Shown in pieces: positions 1-8,475 of a stretch of 42,816 nt of DNA. The translations under genes and the position numbers were made by a program. Source of the stretch: an uncultured Clostridia bacterium (lineage in GTDB: Bacteria; Bacillota; Clostridia; TANB77; CAG-508); assembly GCA_944388045.1 (NCBI GenBank), contig CALXHG010000017.1:1-42816 (forward strand), written 5' to 3'. Numbering within the stretch: the stretch's first letter is position 1; each line of letters opens with the position of its first letter. The notes beneath the pieces were generated by a model. It was not told where the DNA came from. It ran no database searches and was given only the letters and a program-made list of their open reading frames with translations.

Positions 1-21
1 CTATATATATTGGTTTGATTT

Positions 22-88
22 GGGACCGACCCTAGATGAAAAAAGGACCGACCCCAGACAACTACCCCAGTCAAAAAGGACCAACACC
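22..88 (+). repeat. REP-like repeat cluster 1 (GGACCGACCC units)
   Basis: Three units in a row: GGGACCGACCC, then AAAAAGGACCGACCCC, then the degenerate AAAAAGGACCAACACC. The same unit recurs inverted at 3508-3572 and direct at 4251-4290. The GC-rich core stands out against very AT-rich surroundings. The pattern resembles REP-type extragenic repeats mobilised by Y1 (RAYT) transposases, but no such transposase is in the window, so the assignment is by appearance only. Confidence 0.6.
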
Positions 89-99
89 AATTATATCAT

Positions 100-456
100 T
101 TAAAAATAGTTAAATCTATTCGGATTATTCATATTGTTCATATTCATTGTTCCATAAAATCCAGAAGTTGAAATTGTAATAAATTTAATTGAATAAATAT
201 CACAATAAACCATACTATCACTTTCAAGAGATCTTAGTAATATGTAACTTGCTCCAACATCCTCCAGAATACCTATTCTATCAACCATATTATTTGTTCC
301 AATTAAAAATTCAACTCTCATCAATCTTCCAATTTGTTCTCTTAAAAAAGCCGGTGTATAAATTGAATTTGTTAAAATCTCTGGAGAATTTTGATTTATA
401 TTTACATTTCTATCTTCTTTTTTCTCTTGAGTAACATTTTCTTCACTATTTGTCAT
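100..456 (-). CDS. gerQ: GerQ-like spore coat/germination protein
   Basis: 118 residues. The N-terminus is polar and low-complexity (about residues 1-30). It is followed by a compact domain (about 32-95) beginning YTPAFLREQIGRLMRVEFL, containing GILEDVGASYILLRS and ending in YCDIYSIKFITI. This resembles the GerQ family, whose B. subtilis member is a spore coat protein cross-linked by transglutaminase and needed for CwlJ to be present in the spore. The tail is Asn/Met rich. It lies 120 bp downstream of a cwlJ-type gene on the same strand, the arrangement expected for a cwlJ–gerQ unit. A GGAAAGTGAG ribosome site precedes the ATG. The function follows from family and context; the sequence match is moderate. 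Confidence 0.72.
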   Translation of the reverse strand: MTNSEENVTQEKKEDRNVNINQNSPEILTNSIYTPAFLREQIGRLMRVEFLIGTNNMVDRIGILEDVGASYILLRSLESDSMVYCDIYSIKFITISTSGFYGTMNMNNMNNPNRFNYF

Positions 457-576
457 AATCTCACTTTCCTTTCAAAAATATTTCATAATAATTATATTCA
501 CAAAATGCAAAAATGTTACTAAAAATTTTCGCAATTGTTGCAAAGGTCGGTACATTTTCAACACCAACTTTCAAAA

Positions 577-1023
577 TTAAGTTTGAGCATATTTTTCTGT
601 TGGTCTATAAAAACAATGTTCTCCAAGTCTAGTATGAATTATTCCTGAGCCATTTGACGGAAAATATGAACTACAAGTCGGTCTAAAAGGATTTAAATAC
701 CACAAACAATCTCCAATTTCATTTAATCTATTACCAGATAAAGCCCAATCTGCAATATAATAATGTTCATCAGTTGGATTCATATTATAAATATTTTGAG
801 AATTATATTGCCCTCTTATTGTTTCTCTTGCACAATCATATTGTTCTTCTTGGAAAATAATATTTCTTAAATTTCCTCCCTGTGATATCCTAGAATATTC
901 TCCCTCTGTTGCATTTACTCTATTCATTATAGATGTAGCAACTGCTTTCATTCCATTATCTCCTTCTCCTCCAGCTTCACATTGTACAATTCTAGCTAAT
1001 AATTCTCTTTCTGAATAAGCCAT
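577..1023 (-). CDS. cwlJ: Spore cortex-lytic cell wall hydrolase, SleB/CwlJ family
   Basis: 148 residues with no signal peptide, as in CwlJ, which is made in the mother cell and sits in the coat. The hydrolase-2 domain fills the protein. ELLARIVQCEAGGEG holds the conserved catalytic glutamate (residue 16), followed by AVATSIMNRV and, near the end, GDCLWYLNP and HCFYRP. Family members cleave the muramic-lactam peptidoglycan of the spore cortex during germination. The GerQ-like gene downstream supports CwlJ rather than SleB, which would be secreted and carry a peptidoglycan-binding domain. The start is fixed by GAGGTG about 6 bases upstream of the ATG. Confidence 0.88.
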   Translation of the reverse strand: MAYSERELLARIVQCEAGGEGDNGMKAVATSIMNRVNATEGEYSRISQGGNLRNIIFQEEQYDCARETIRGQYNSQNIYNMNPTDEHYYIADWALSGNRLNEIGDCLWYLNPFRPTCSSYFPSNGSGIIHTRLGEHCFYRPTEKYAQT

Positions 1024-1085
1024 AAAAACACCTCATAATATTATATTACTAATAATATTATAAGGTGCAAGTTTTATAAAAATTA

Positions 1086-1646
1086 TTATGCAAAAATCTG
1101 GTCTTTATATATGTTATAATCTCTCATCACTTTTCTAACATACATATTAGTTTCTGGAAATGGAATATTTTCTATATCTGAACCATCAGATTTTATAGTC
1201 TCTTGAGTAATCCATTTATTAACATTACCTTGACCTGCATTATATGCTGCTAATGCAACTTGTTTGTTATTATATTTTTCAAGTAATTGTGAAATATAAA
1301 TTGTTCCTATTTCTATATTTATTTTTGGATCTGTAATATTTTCTTCTGTTAAATTTATTCCATATTTTTCTGCAATTTCTTGTGCTGTTGCTGTCATTAT
1401 TTGCATTAATCCTTTTGCATTACTTTTAGAAACTGCATTTTCATCAAAATTGCTTTCTACTTTTATAATTGCATATATTAATTCTTTTTCTACATTATAT
1501 TTTTCTGAAAATTCTTCTACATATTCACTATAACCAATTTTATAAATTAATTTTATTAAAAATGATTTTGCGTTTTCTGTAAATATAGATATAATTATTG
1601 TAAATATGAACACTATTATAATTATTTGTATTAATTTTTTTATCAA
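1086..1646 (-). CDS. Membrane-anchored lytic transglycosylase (SLT domain)
   Basis: 186 residues from a TTG start. An ATG eight codons upstream (1670) has no ribosome site, whereas AAGGAGG lies 5 bases before the TTG at 1644-1646, so I prefer TTG. One N-terminal membrane segment (about residues 4-22, rich in Ile and Phe) is followed by the SLT fold. AIIKVESNFD carries the catalytic Glu, and GLMQIM and AAYNAGQGNVNKW are the other hallmark motifs. The enzyme cleaves glycan strands of peptidoglycan to 1,6-anhydro ends outside the membrane. It is downstream of nagZ on the same strand, and both act in wall turnover. Confidence 0.87.
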   Translation of the reverse strand: MIKKLIQIIIIVFIFTIIISIFTENAKSFLIKLIYKIGYSEYVEEFSEKYNVEKELIYAIIKVESNFDENAVSKSNAKGLMQIMTATAQEIAEKYGINLTEENITDPKINIEIGTIYISQLLEKYNNKQVALAAYNAGQGNVNKWITQETIKSDGSDIENIPFPETNMYVRKVMRDYNIYKDQIFA

Positions 1647-1740
1647 AATGTCCTCCTTTGTAAAACTCATTTATTTTTTAATACAACTTTTATATTTTAT
1701 AATCTCCTATACAATAAAAGAAGTTTATTAAAATATATCG

Positions 1741-2826
1741 TTATAAACACTTATCTCTTACTTCTTGTATTTTTCTATTTATTTTTTGTATATCTACTCC
1801 TGCAATTTTCTCTTTGTCTGAGATTTTATACTTTTCCTTTAATTCTAAAACTCTTTTTACACTACGGTTTATTCTTCCAATTTTTAGTTTATTATATTCA
1901 ACCATTTTTGTAATTCTTTCAATTGCTCTTTTTTCTTCTTTTTGATTAAAACGAAAAACAATTATATCATTTCCAGCTTGGAAAGCTTTTTCTATTGCAA
2001 AATTTGCACCATATAAAAATTTTATTGCTTTCATTTTTAAATCGTCTGTAAAAATAACTCCTCTAAATTTATATTTTCTTCTTATATATTCTATGATGAA
2101 TTTTCTAGAAAGAGATGCTGGGTATACTCCTGTTATTTCTTTTATTACTATATGTCCAACTAATAAAGCATCTGCATTGTTTTTTATTGCTTGCAGAAAT
2201 GGGTATAAATCTTCTTTTTCTATTTGTTTCATACTTCTTTTTGAAATAGGTAAAAAACGATGTGAATCTACTTTTGTAACTCCATGTCCTGGAAAATGTT
2301 TTATTACAGAAATAATTCCACTTTTTTGTAATTCTTGCATTGCCAAAACTCCATATTTAGCAACATCATCTTTGTTATTTCCATAGCATCTATCTCCAAT
2401 TGGGTGTTTATCATCAAATCTTTTTATATCTAAAACTGGAGCAAAGTCTAAGTTAAATCCAGATTTTTTTAAAATTTCCCCAGTAATTTGTGAGGATTTT
2501 TTTACATATTCTTGTCCACCAACTGTAGCTATTGTATTTGCAGATGGCAAATTTAATAATTCTTTTGGCATTCTGTTAACTCTACCACCTTCTTGGTCTA
2601 TTGCAATAAAAAGTGGTATTTTGTTTTCTTTATTTAGATCTTTTAATTCTTTTATTAATTTTAACATATCTTGATATGTATTAAAATTTTTTCTGTATAA
2701 AATAATTCCACCAATCTTATATTTTGTAATTAATGTTTTTATTCTATCTGTTATATAATTTGTATCCATACCAACCATTATCATTTGACCAATTTTTTCT
2801 TGTATTGTTAATTTATCTATATTCAT
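1741..2826 (-). CDS. nagZ: Beta-N-acetylhexosaminidase, glycoside hydrolase family 3 (NagZ-like)
   Basis: 361 residues, a single GH3 N-terminal TIM-barrel domain, the usual length for NagZ. Motifs are IDQEGGRVNRM (substrate pocket), VIKHFPGHGVTKVDSHRFLP (the flexible His/Asp general-acid loop typical of NagZ) and VIFTDDLKMKAI with the nucleophile Asp. It removes terminal GlcNAc from muropeptides. No signal peptide is visible, so it is probably cytoplasmic recycling, though Firmicute homologues may be secreted. AAGGAA lies 8 bases before the ATG. It shares strand with the transglycosylase downstream, consistent with a wall-recycling group. Confidence 0.87.
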   Translation of the reverse strand: MNIDKLTIQEKIGQMIMVGMDTNYITDRIKTLITKYKIGGIILYRKNFNTYQDMLKLIKELKDLNKENKIPLFIAIDQEGGRVNRMPKELLNLPSANTIATVGGQEYVKKSSQITGEILKKSGFNLDFAPVLDIKRFDDKHPIGDRCYGNNKDDVAKYGVLAMQELQKSGIISVIKHFPGHGVTKVDSHRFLPISKRSMKQIEKEDLYPFLQAIKNNADALLVGHIVIKEITGVYPASLSRKFIIEYIRRKYKFRGVIFTDDLKMKAIKFLYGANFAIEKAFQAGNDIIVFRFNQKEEKRAIERITKMVEYNKLKIGRINRSVKRVLELKEKYKISDKEKIAGVDIQKINRKIQEVRDKCL

Positions 2827-2917
2827 AAATTTAATTCCTTCATAGATTATTATTATTTAAGAACAATTTTTTACTCATCCACAAAATATTAATATCGCTT
2901 TATTTTAGTTAAGATTT

Positions 2918-3319
2918 TTATTGAAAAAGTGCTATTATTTTTGGTAAAAATATTATTAATCCTATTACAACTGCTCCAATTGCAGATACTAATACAGCAC
3001 TTGCTGCAACATCTTTTACAAATTTTGCTTTTGGGTTTATTTCTGGCATAACAACATCAACTAGAGCTTCTAGTGTTGTATTTATTAATTCTTCTGAAAT
3101 TACAAGAACAAATAAAAATATGCACATTACCCATTCTAGTCTTGATATTTTAAGTAAAAATCCCATTATAATTACTGCAATCATAATATATATATGTATT
3201 TTTAAATTTTGTTCTCTTTTAAATGCTGATTTAAATCCACAAAAAGCATATTTAAAACTATTAATTAATTTTTTTCTTTTGACTCTTACAAATCTTTTAA
3301 TAGTGGCACCTTTTTTCAT
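2918..3319 (-). CDS. dgkA: Diacylglycerol/undecaprenol kinase (DgkA family)
   Basis: 133 residues from the ATG at 3317-3319. The open frame extends 27 codons further, but the shorter form fits the family length and has AAAGGA upstream. The layout is an amphipathic N-terminal helix (SFKYAFCGFKSAFKREQN) and three membrane helices. The family signature EELINTTLEALVDVV is followed by KDVAASAVLVSAIGAVVIG. Gram-positive members phosphorylate undecaprenol, feeding the lipid carrier of wall synthesis. They are best known from sporulating bacilli. The following about 180 bp contain the inverted repeat cluster. Confidence 0.88.
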   Translation of the reverse strand: MKKGATIKRFVRVKRKKLINSFKYAFCGFKSAFKREQNLKIHIYIMIAVIIMGFLLKISRLEWVMCIFLFVLVISEELINTTLEALVDVVMPEINPKAKFVKDVAASAVLVSAIGAVVIGLIIFLPKIIALFQ

Positions 3320-3507
3320 ATAAAAGCCTATTCCTTTCCATATTTTTACACAAAGAATTTTATCATAGTATTTTTTTCTTTCAAGCATATCTTGAAGCAC
3401 ACATAATCATGTAATAGTTTTTTAACTAGTCTCTTTTCTTAGATATTTTATTAAAATATATCACATTTTATATAAAATGTCTATGATTTTTATGAAATAG
3501 TTTGATT

Positions 3508-3572
3508 AGGGTCGGTCCTTTTTGTTATTGGGGTCGGTCCTTTTTTCGTCTGGGGTCGGTCCCTTTTTGTCC
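3508..3572 (-). repeat. REP-like repeat cluster 2 (inverted orientation)
   Basis: Three units read GGGTCGGTCC on the plus strand, separated by T-runs and short spacers. This is the reverse complement of the units at 22-88 and 4251-4290. With cluster 3 it brackets the broken L,D-transpeptidase gene as an inverted pair about 0.7 kb apart. Confidence 0.6.
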
Positions 3573-3580
3573 ACCTAGTT

Positions 3581-4106
3581 TTAAAGCATAATATTAATAA
3601 TATTTTTATCTATTTCGATTAATGAATTTTCTTGTAAATTTTCAAAAACATTTATCATTTTTGTTCTGTCAATTGCAACACAGCCTGCTGTTGGCTTTCC
3701 TATACTACAATGCAGAAAAATTGCACTTCCGATTTCCAGAAATATTTTCTTTATTAGACTTAATTTCTATTGCATATTCATATTGCTTTGGATAATCTAT
3801 TAAATGTTCTGCACTATTCCAATCTCTTTTTACTTTTTGAATATCAACTAATCTATTATAATATATAGAATTTATATCATCAATCCAATATAAATCTGAT
3901 GTTATTTGTATGTATTTTATATTTAATGGAATTTTTATTTCTTCCTTTTTATGCATTCCAAAAGCTAATCCTAATTCAAACTTACCACTAGGTGTTTTAC
4001 CATCACTTTCTTTTTTATTATCTGTTATTCCATTCTTACCTATATATGCAAAACCTTCATCTAGTTTGATATTATTTTTGTATATAAAAAATTTAATTTT
4101 ATTCAA
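3581..4106 (-). pseudogene. L,D-transpeptidase (YkuD) family, frameshifted near the active site
   Basis: The main open frame stops at 3705 after 133 codons. The YkuD catalytic region lies one frame away: from about 3733 the other frame reads SGIGSAIFLHCSIGKPTAGC, the His-x(n)-Gly-x-x-Gly-Cys catalytic motif, and runs on to a stop at 3581. One inserted base around the TTT at 3733-3735 explains the break. Intact, the protein would be about 174 residues, without a signal peptide, close to YkuD/YafK-like proteins that form 3→3 peptidoglycan cross-links or remodel wall. As read, it lacks the catalytic Cys and should be inactive. This is either real decay or a sequencing indel. Confidence 0.8.
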
Positions 4107-4419
4107 GCTTTTCTCTCCTTTTTTATTAAATTATAAAAAATAAATTATGTGTTTATTTTGTATTAAAATAAAGTGTCACTTAAAATTGTAGCTAATATTA
4201 TTGATATAGGTTATATTAAATTACTTTGGATTATTAACATGGCATGAGATAAAAAAGGACCGACCCTAATGTAAAAAGGGACCGACCCCAATAGCAAAAA
4301 GGAAAAAAAGAGAACCGGCACCAAATTGCCCGGCACCAAATTGTCGTTGTAAAATTATCCAACAAATACCATTTATTTATACAATAATTTGTATTATAAT
4401 TGTTGTAGAGGTATTGCTT
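4107..4419. other. Intergenic region with REP-like cluster 3
   Basis: There is no convincing gene. From 4251 to 4290 there are two GGACCGACCC units, and from 4315 to 4343 there are two copies of CGGCACCAAATTG. The second motif is a different GC-rich repeat family member. A ribosome site for the HD protein lies at 4407-4412. Confidence 0.55.
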
Positions 4420-4929
4420 ATGAAATATAGTGTAGAATATTTAAAAATTGTTGATGATATACTAAAAAATGATAGTGTAAAAAATTTAAGACAGTACAAA
4501 CATCATTACTCATATACAAGATTAGAGCATAGTTTATCTGTCTCATATTATTCATATATTATTTGTAAGTTTTTACATTTAGATTACATATCTGTAGCAC
4601 GTGCTGGTTTATTACATGATTTATTTTTTTATGATTGTGAAAACAAAACAACTAGACCAAAAAATCACATAAAAACTCATTCAAAAATATCTTTAGAAAA
4701 TGCTAAAAAATTATTTATATTAAATGATAAAGAACAAGATATTATATTAAAACATATGTGGCCTGTTACCACAAAAATGCCAAAATATAAAGAAAGTTTT
4801 ATTGTTACATTTGTAGATAAATATTGTGCACTTAAAGAATGGTCTATTTATTGTGCTTTTAAAACCCAACTTTGCTTCTTATTTCTTGTTTTACAATATC
4901 TAAATTTCTATCATTTGCAATATTTATAA
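4420..4929 (+). CDS. HD-domain phosphohydrolase, possibly with altered C-terminus
   Basis: 169 residues from the ATG at 4420, chosen over an upstream TTG because AGAGGT sits 7 bases before it. HD motifs are RLEHSLSVSYYS (first His), GLLHDLFFYD (the His-Asp pair) and KTHS followed by ILKHMWP further on. The FVDKYCALKEW segment is the usual final helix of small HD proteins. Substrates of this subfamily are not known; nucleotide or phosphate ester hydrolysis is typical. The last about 23 codons, hydrophobic and Leu/Tyr/Phe rich, are antisense to the 3' end of the convergent kinase gene and look like read-through rather than conserved protein. The original stop was probably lost. Confidence 0.8.
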   Translation: MKYSVEYLKIVDDILKNDSVKNLRQYKHHYSYTRLEHSLSVSYYSYIICKFLHLDYISVARAGLLHDLFFYDCENKTTRPKNHIKTHSKISLENAKKLFILNDKEQDIILKHMWPVTTKMPKYKESFIVTFVDKYCALKEWSIYCAFKTQLCFLFLVLQYLNFYHLQYL

Positions 4930-5434
4930 CATTAATGTTTGGATATTTTTGCTTTATTTCATCTGCCATTTTTAAATATTCTCTTTGTTGATTAATACTA
5001 TTTTCTGCATCAAATGTTGATGCTTTGTATACAGCTTTACCTTCTCTTTTTAATCTTTGATTATATAAAGATTCATCTTGTAAATATAAAGTTATATAAT
5101 AAATATCAAAATCTAATTTGCTAAAATCTTCTAATAATTTTTCATAAATATCTGAAAATGTGTATTGTTTTTTTCCTAATCTGCAATAATTTTCTTCTGT
5201 AAAAAAAGTTCTATCAAAAACTAAATTAATACTTTTATTTTCTAGCTTTTTTATATATTCTAATAAGTCTACATACATCTCTTCTGATTTTTTTCTTCCT
5301 GTTGGTGAACTATCTGCAGTTCCATTTAATCTATATAAATTAGTACTGCTTAATGAATATCTTATAAAATCTGTTATTGTCGTTTTTCCTGCTCCTTGTG
5401 GACCTTCTACTACTATTAATTTAGAATTTGCCAT
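4859..5434 (-). CDS. Deoxynucleoside kinase / thymidylate-kinase-like P-loop protein
   Basis: 191 residues. The P-loop GPQGAGKTT sits at residues 11-19, DRTFFTEENY at about 75-84 matches the DR-type substrate-binding motif of dNK/TMPK folds, and LKREGKAVYKAS is a likely LID segment. Family members phosphorylate deoxynucleosides or dTMP. This is not a canonical tmk, which would have DRY and a longer C-terminus, so the substrate is open. Its 3' end overlaps the convergent HD gene by 71 bp. The ATG follows a purine-rich AAAGAGAGAATAA leader. Confidence 0.8.
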   Translation of the reverse strand: MANSKLIVVEGPQGAGKTTITDFIRYSLSSTNLYRLNGTADSSPTGRKKSEEMYVDLLEYIKKLENKSINLVFDRTFFTEENYCRLGKKQYTFSDIYEKLLEDFSKLDFDIYYITLYLQDESLYNQRLKREGKAVYKASTFDAENSINQQREYLKMADEIKQKYPNINVINIANDRNLDIVKQEIRSKVGF

Positions 5435-5598
5435 TTTTATTATTCTCTCTTTCTTTTTTTAATATATGTTAAAAATTTTATAATTATTTTTGCTTTATTC
5501 AATTCTAGTCTTTATTGTTATATCATATTAAATTTAAAAAATCTATAAAAATTTATAATTTTTTTATAATTACATTTAGTGAAATATATACATATTTT

Positions 5599-6153
5599 TT
5601 ATACTATATACATAATTGAATTATTTTTAAAAAATTTATTCATATTTTCTCTAAAAAACATTTCTCCATCTTTACGTATAAATTCTTTGTACATATATTT
5701 ACCTTTTCCTCTACCAGTCATTAAATCTTTATCATATAATTTAATTGCATTCGGAAAGGCTTCTGTATTAATAGCATTATGAACAAAACTATAAGTCATA
5801 AAAATTATTTCAAAAAAAGCTTCCTTTTTTACTTTTTCACTTAAGTTTTCATACAAATATTTAATTAATTCTAAATACAGGCTTTTCCAGTTTTCCACAA
5901 AAATAACAGGTGCAATTAAAATTCCAATTGGATAATCTGCATCTGCTAATTTATTGATAGCTTGTATTCTTTGTTTTAATCTTGATGTTCCAAATTCAAC
6001 TTTATTTATAATTTCTTCTGAATTTACACTCATTCTAATAATTATTTTTTTATTATGTCTTATATTTAACAAATCATCTATCATCTCAAATTTTGTTGGA
6101 AATGTTAGTTTTCCTTTTTGAGTATTTGCAAAATTTTCTATTGTCCAAATTGC
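5599..6153 (-). pseudogene. splB: Spore photoproduct lyase, C-terminal fragment
   Basis: The frame is open from 6153 to 5599 (185 codons) after an upstream TAA. It begins AIWTIENFANTQKGKLTF and continues with RMSVNSEEIINKVEFGTSRL, RIQAINKLADADYPIGILIA and GKGKYMYKEF. This matches the second half of SplB, the radical-SAM enzyme that repairs spore photoproduct thymine dimers. The N-terminal half, which carries the CxxxCxxC iron–sulfur motif, is absent. An internal ATG at 6084 gives 161 residues but no good ribosome site. The product cannot bind the cluster, so this is a remnant. It shows that the lineage was a spore former with UV repair. Confidence 0.82.
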
Positions 6154-6247
6154 TTAAAATTATACTATAATAATTTTATTATAAATCTTTTCCATATTAA
6201 TTAATTCAAAATTTTTATTTTGGAAAAATTAGATTAAATTATACATA

Positions 6248-6835
6248 TTATCTTTCTGTTTCTAATTCTAGCAATTGTTTTCTTAATTTTTCTAATGCAA
6301 TTTTTCTTGCACTAATTCTATTTTTTTCTTCTGGTGTTATTTGTGCTAAAGTTTTTCCGCTTTCTAATTCAAAAATTTCATCAAATCCAAATCCATTTTC
6401 ACCTTTAACCTCTTCTGCAACAAATCCATCCAATTTTCCTGTTTGGCAGAAACTTTTTGACCCATCTGAAATAGCCATAGCAGTTATAAAACTAATTTTT
6501 CTTTTTTCTTTTGGTATTCCATTTAATTTTTCTATAATAGCCAAGTTTCTTTCTCTATCTGTACCTTTTAACCATCTTTTTGTGTACACTCCTGGAAATC
6601 CATTTAAATATTCAATTTGTATTCCAGAATCATCTGCTATACACATTTTTCCTTTTAACATTTTAGCTATAGTTTCTGCTTTTTTTATAGCGTTTTTTTC
6701 AAATGTATCTTGATCTTCTTCAACTTCTACATCTATTCCCATTTCTTCTAAAGATATAATTTTAAATTCTTTTAATATTTCTTGTGCTTCTTTTATTTTT
6801 CCTTTATTATTTGATACTAAAACTATTTCTTGCAT
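6248..6835 (-). CDS. rdgB: XTP/dITP diphosphatase (RdgB/HAM1)
   Basis: 195 residues, full family length. The N-terminal SNNKGKIKEAQEIL matches the nucleotide-binding start of HAM1 proteins, and ADDSGIQIEYLNGFPGVYTK is the substrate/metal signature. FGFDEIFEL and LAQITPEEKNRISARKIALE complete the family pattern. It hydrolyses non-canonical purine nucleotides (XTP, ITP, dITP) to monophosphates plus pyrophosphate, keeping them out of DNA and RNA. The start has GAGAGGG 6 bases upstream. It is 24 bp downstream of the guanine deaminase gene and probably co-transcribed, which groups purine clean-up functions. Confidence 0.93.
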   Translation of the reverse strand: MQEIVLVSNNKGKIKEAQEILKEFKIISLEEMGIDVEVEEDQDTFEKNAIKKAETIAKMLKGKMCIADDSGIQIEYLNGFPGVYTKRWLKGTDRERNLAIIEKLNGIPKEKRKISFITAMAISDGSKSFCQTGKLDGFVAEEVKGENGFGFDEIFELESGKTLAQITPEEKNRISARKIALEKLRKQLLELETER

Positions 6836-6859
6836 TTTAAATCCCTCTCTTTTTTAATT

Positions 6860-7321
6860 TTAATAAATTGTTCCATTATTTTTATTATATTCTTCAAAAA
6901 CCTTAATACATTCATTTCTATCCATTTGTTTTAAATTAATTAAGTCTTTATTTTTTCCCTCTAAATATTTATAAATTATATCATCTCTAAAACCAATATT
7001 TCCAGCATCTTCTTTTGTACAGCCATAATATACTTCTTTTATATTTGCCCAAATAATTGCAGACAAACACATTGGACATGGTTCACATGAGGTATATAAA
7101 ATATAATTACTTAAATCATATGTTTTTAGTTTTTTACATGCTTCTCTAATTGTAGTTATTTCCGCATGTGCAGTTGGGTCTAAATCACATAAAACTCTAT
7201 TATTTCCTTTTGCTACAATATTTCCGTTTTTATCAACTATAACAGCTCCAAATGGTCCTCCTTCTTTATTTTTAAATCCTTTTAAAGACATATCTTTTGC
7301 TATTTTCATATATTCATTCAT
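6860..7321 (-). CDS. guaD: Guanine deaminase (GuaD-type cytidine deaminase fold)
   Basis: 153 residues. Zinc ligands and catalytic Glu are in TAHAEITTIREACK and TSCEPCPMCLSAI. GGPFGAVIVDKNGNIVAKGNN and the acidic C-terminal region fit the B. subtilis GuaD type rather than the tRNA adenosine deaminase TadA. The reaction is guanine to xanthine plus ammonia, in the cytoplasm. The closely related TadA or other nucleoside deaminases are the alternative. GGAGAAGG precedes the ATG. The neighbours are rdgB (24 bp downstream) and a small acetyltransferase (25 bp upstream). Confidence 0.83.
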   Translation of the reverse strand: MNEYMKIAKDMSLKGFKNKEGGPFGAVIVDKNGNIVAKGNNRVLCDLDPTAHAEITTIREACKKLKTYDLSNYILYTSCEPCPMCLSAIIWANIKEVYYGCTKEDAGNIGFRDDIIYKYLEGKNKDLINLKQMDRNECIKVFEEYNKNNGTIY

Positions 7322-7346
7322 TTCTTACCTTCTCCTTAATCAAAAT

Positions 7347-7601
7347 TTATTTATATCTTTCTATAATTTTCTTTGCATATGAGCAATCTGCCTTTAATTT
7401 TTTATTTTCTTTTTTGGCATTTTCAATAATTATATCAACTAATTTTTTTGCAATTCCTTGACCTTGATATGAGCTTTCAACTTCTGTATGAACAATGTTC
7501 CAATATTCTTTTTCTTCAATAAAATCACATTCTCCAATTTGCTTATTATTATCACATGCAATGGCTCTATTTTCTTCTTTAATAAATTGTATTTCAATCA
7601 T
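7347..7601 (-). CDS. Small GNAT-like N-acetyltransferase (NATD1/COG2388 type)
   Basis: 84 residues, a half-size GNAT fold. EYWNIVHTEVESSYQGQGIA followed by KKLVDIIIENAKKENKK is the acetyl-CoA binding turn and helix. CSYAKKIIERYK at the end matches the family's C-Y/F-A pattern. Such proteins are YidJ/NATD1-like, and the substrate is unknown. A GAAAGGAATG ribosome site precedes the ATG. It is in the same directional run as guaD and rdgB. Confidence 0.8.
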   Translation of the reverse strand: MIEIQFIKEENRAIACDNNKQIGECDFIEEKEYWNIVHTEVESSYQGQGIAKKLVDIIIENAKKENKKLKADCSYAKKIIERYK

Positions 7602-7644
7602 ATATTACATTCCTTTCTAGATTTTCTAACTAAAACTTACTTTT

Positions 7645-8007
7645 TTATTCAACTATATCTTCTCCATTATTCGGATTACATCTTAAATACTTGTTTTCAA
7701 ATTCAGAATCTTTATACATATCTTTTAAATGTATATATGTATATAATAATGTCCTTATAATTTCTAAATATGTATGGTTAGTTTCATTTCTTAACACCGA
7801 AATATGAATTAAATTCTGTGAAAATTGTGGGTAAGTTATTCTTACTAATGAATCTAAGTATTCAAAATTATTTTCCTCATTTGAATATGATTCATTTTTA
7901 CAATCTAACATAGTTTTAAACAAATCTAAATATAATTTATTTATCATATTTATAATTTCATCATAATTTTGTTGATTAAATAAGTCTTCTGAAAAATTAG
8001 TATCCAT
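7645..8007 (-). CDS. Hypothetical protein, 120 residues, acidic
   Basis: I do not recognise a family. The start at 8007 is set by AAGGAGGAAATTAAT directly before the ATG; a longer frame begins ten codons upstream without a ribosome site. The protein is Asn/Asp/Tyr rich and probably all-helical, with a hydrophobic helix TYLEIIRTLLYTYIHLKDM near the end. No signal peptide or membrane segment is visible. The strong ribosome site and codon use like its neighbours support a real gene. Confidence 0.65.
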   Translation of the reverse strand: MDTNFSEDLFNQQNYDEIINMINKLYLDLFKTMLDCKNESYSNEENNFEYLDSLVRITYPQFSQNLIHISVLRNETNHTYLEIIRTLLYTYIHLKDMYKDSEFENKYLRCNPNNGEDIVE

Positions 8008-8056
8008 ATTAATTTCCTCCTTAAAATATTTGCTCAATAATTTTTTATAATATATT

Positions 8057-8404
8057 TCATTTTCTATCTTTTCCTAACATTGCTTTTAGAAATGCTTGTC
8101 TCATCCTCCAAGAAAATTTCCCATCATTTTTTATTTTTTCTTCTAGAATTTTTATTAAATATTGTACAGCTGAAGTTATATCTACAAACAACGTTCCTTC
8201 TACTTTTTGTTTTCTAGCAATACTTAAAACTATTGCCTTTTGTTTGTCTGTTAAAACACTGTTTGATTTTTTTACAAAAAGTATTTTTTCTTCTTTTTCT
8301 ACTATTTCATATTTTTCTTTTTCAAGTGATTTTTGAAATATATTAAACATTTCATCATTCATATTTATTATAATTTTAAATTCTTCTTCCATATAAATTT
8401 CCAT
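8057..8404 (-). CDS. Hypothetical protein, 115 residues
   Basis: No family recognised. The N-terminus could also be the Met at codon 5 (MEEEFKI, 8392); neither start has a strong ribosome site. The sequence is highly charged with Lys/Glu helices, then a more conserved-looking centre TDKQKAIVLSIARKQKVEG and a basic C-terminus WRMRQAFLKAMLGKDRK. No catalytic motif or membrane segment is visible. It is 49 bp upstream of the preceding hypothetical gene in the same direction. Confidence 0.55.
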   Translation of the reverse strand: MEIYMEEEFKIIINMNDEMFNIFQKSLEKEKYEIVEKEEKILFVKKSNSVLTDKQKAIVLSIARKQKVEGTLFVDITSAVQYLIKILEEKIKNDGKFSWRMRQAFLKAMLGKDRK

Positions 8405-8475
8405 TCTTTTCTTGCTTCACTCAAAGTCACATATAACAATAAAAACCTTGAGATAATTTTTTCAAATCATTTCTC

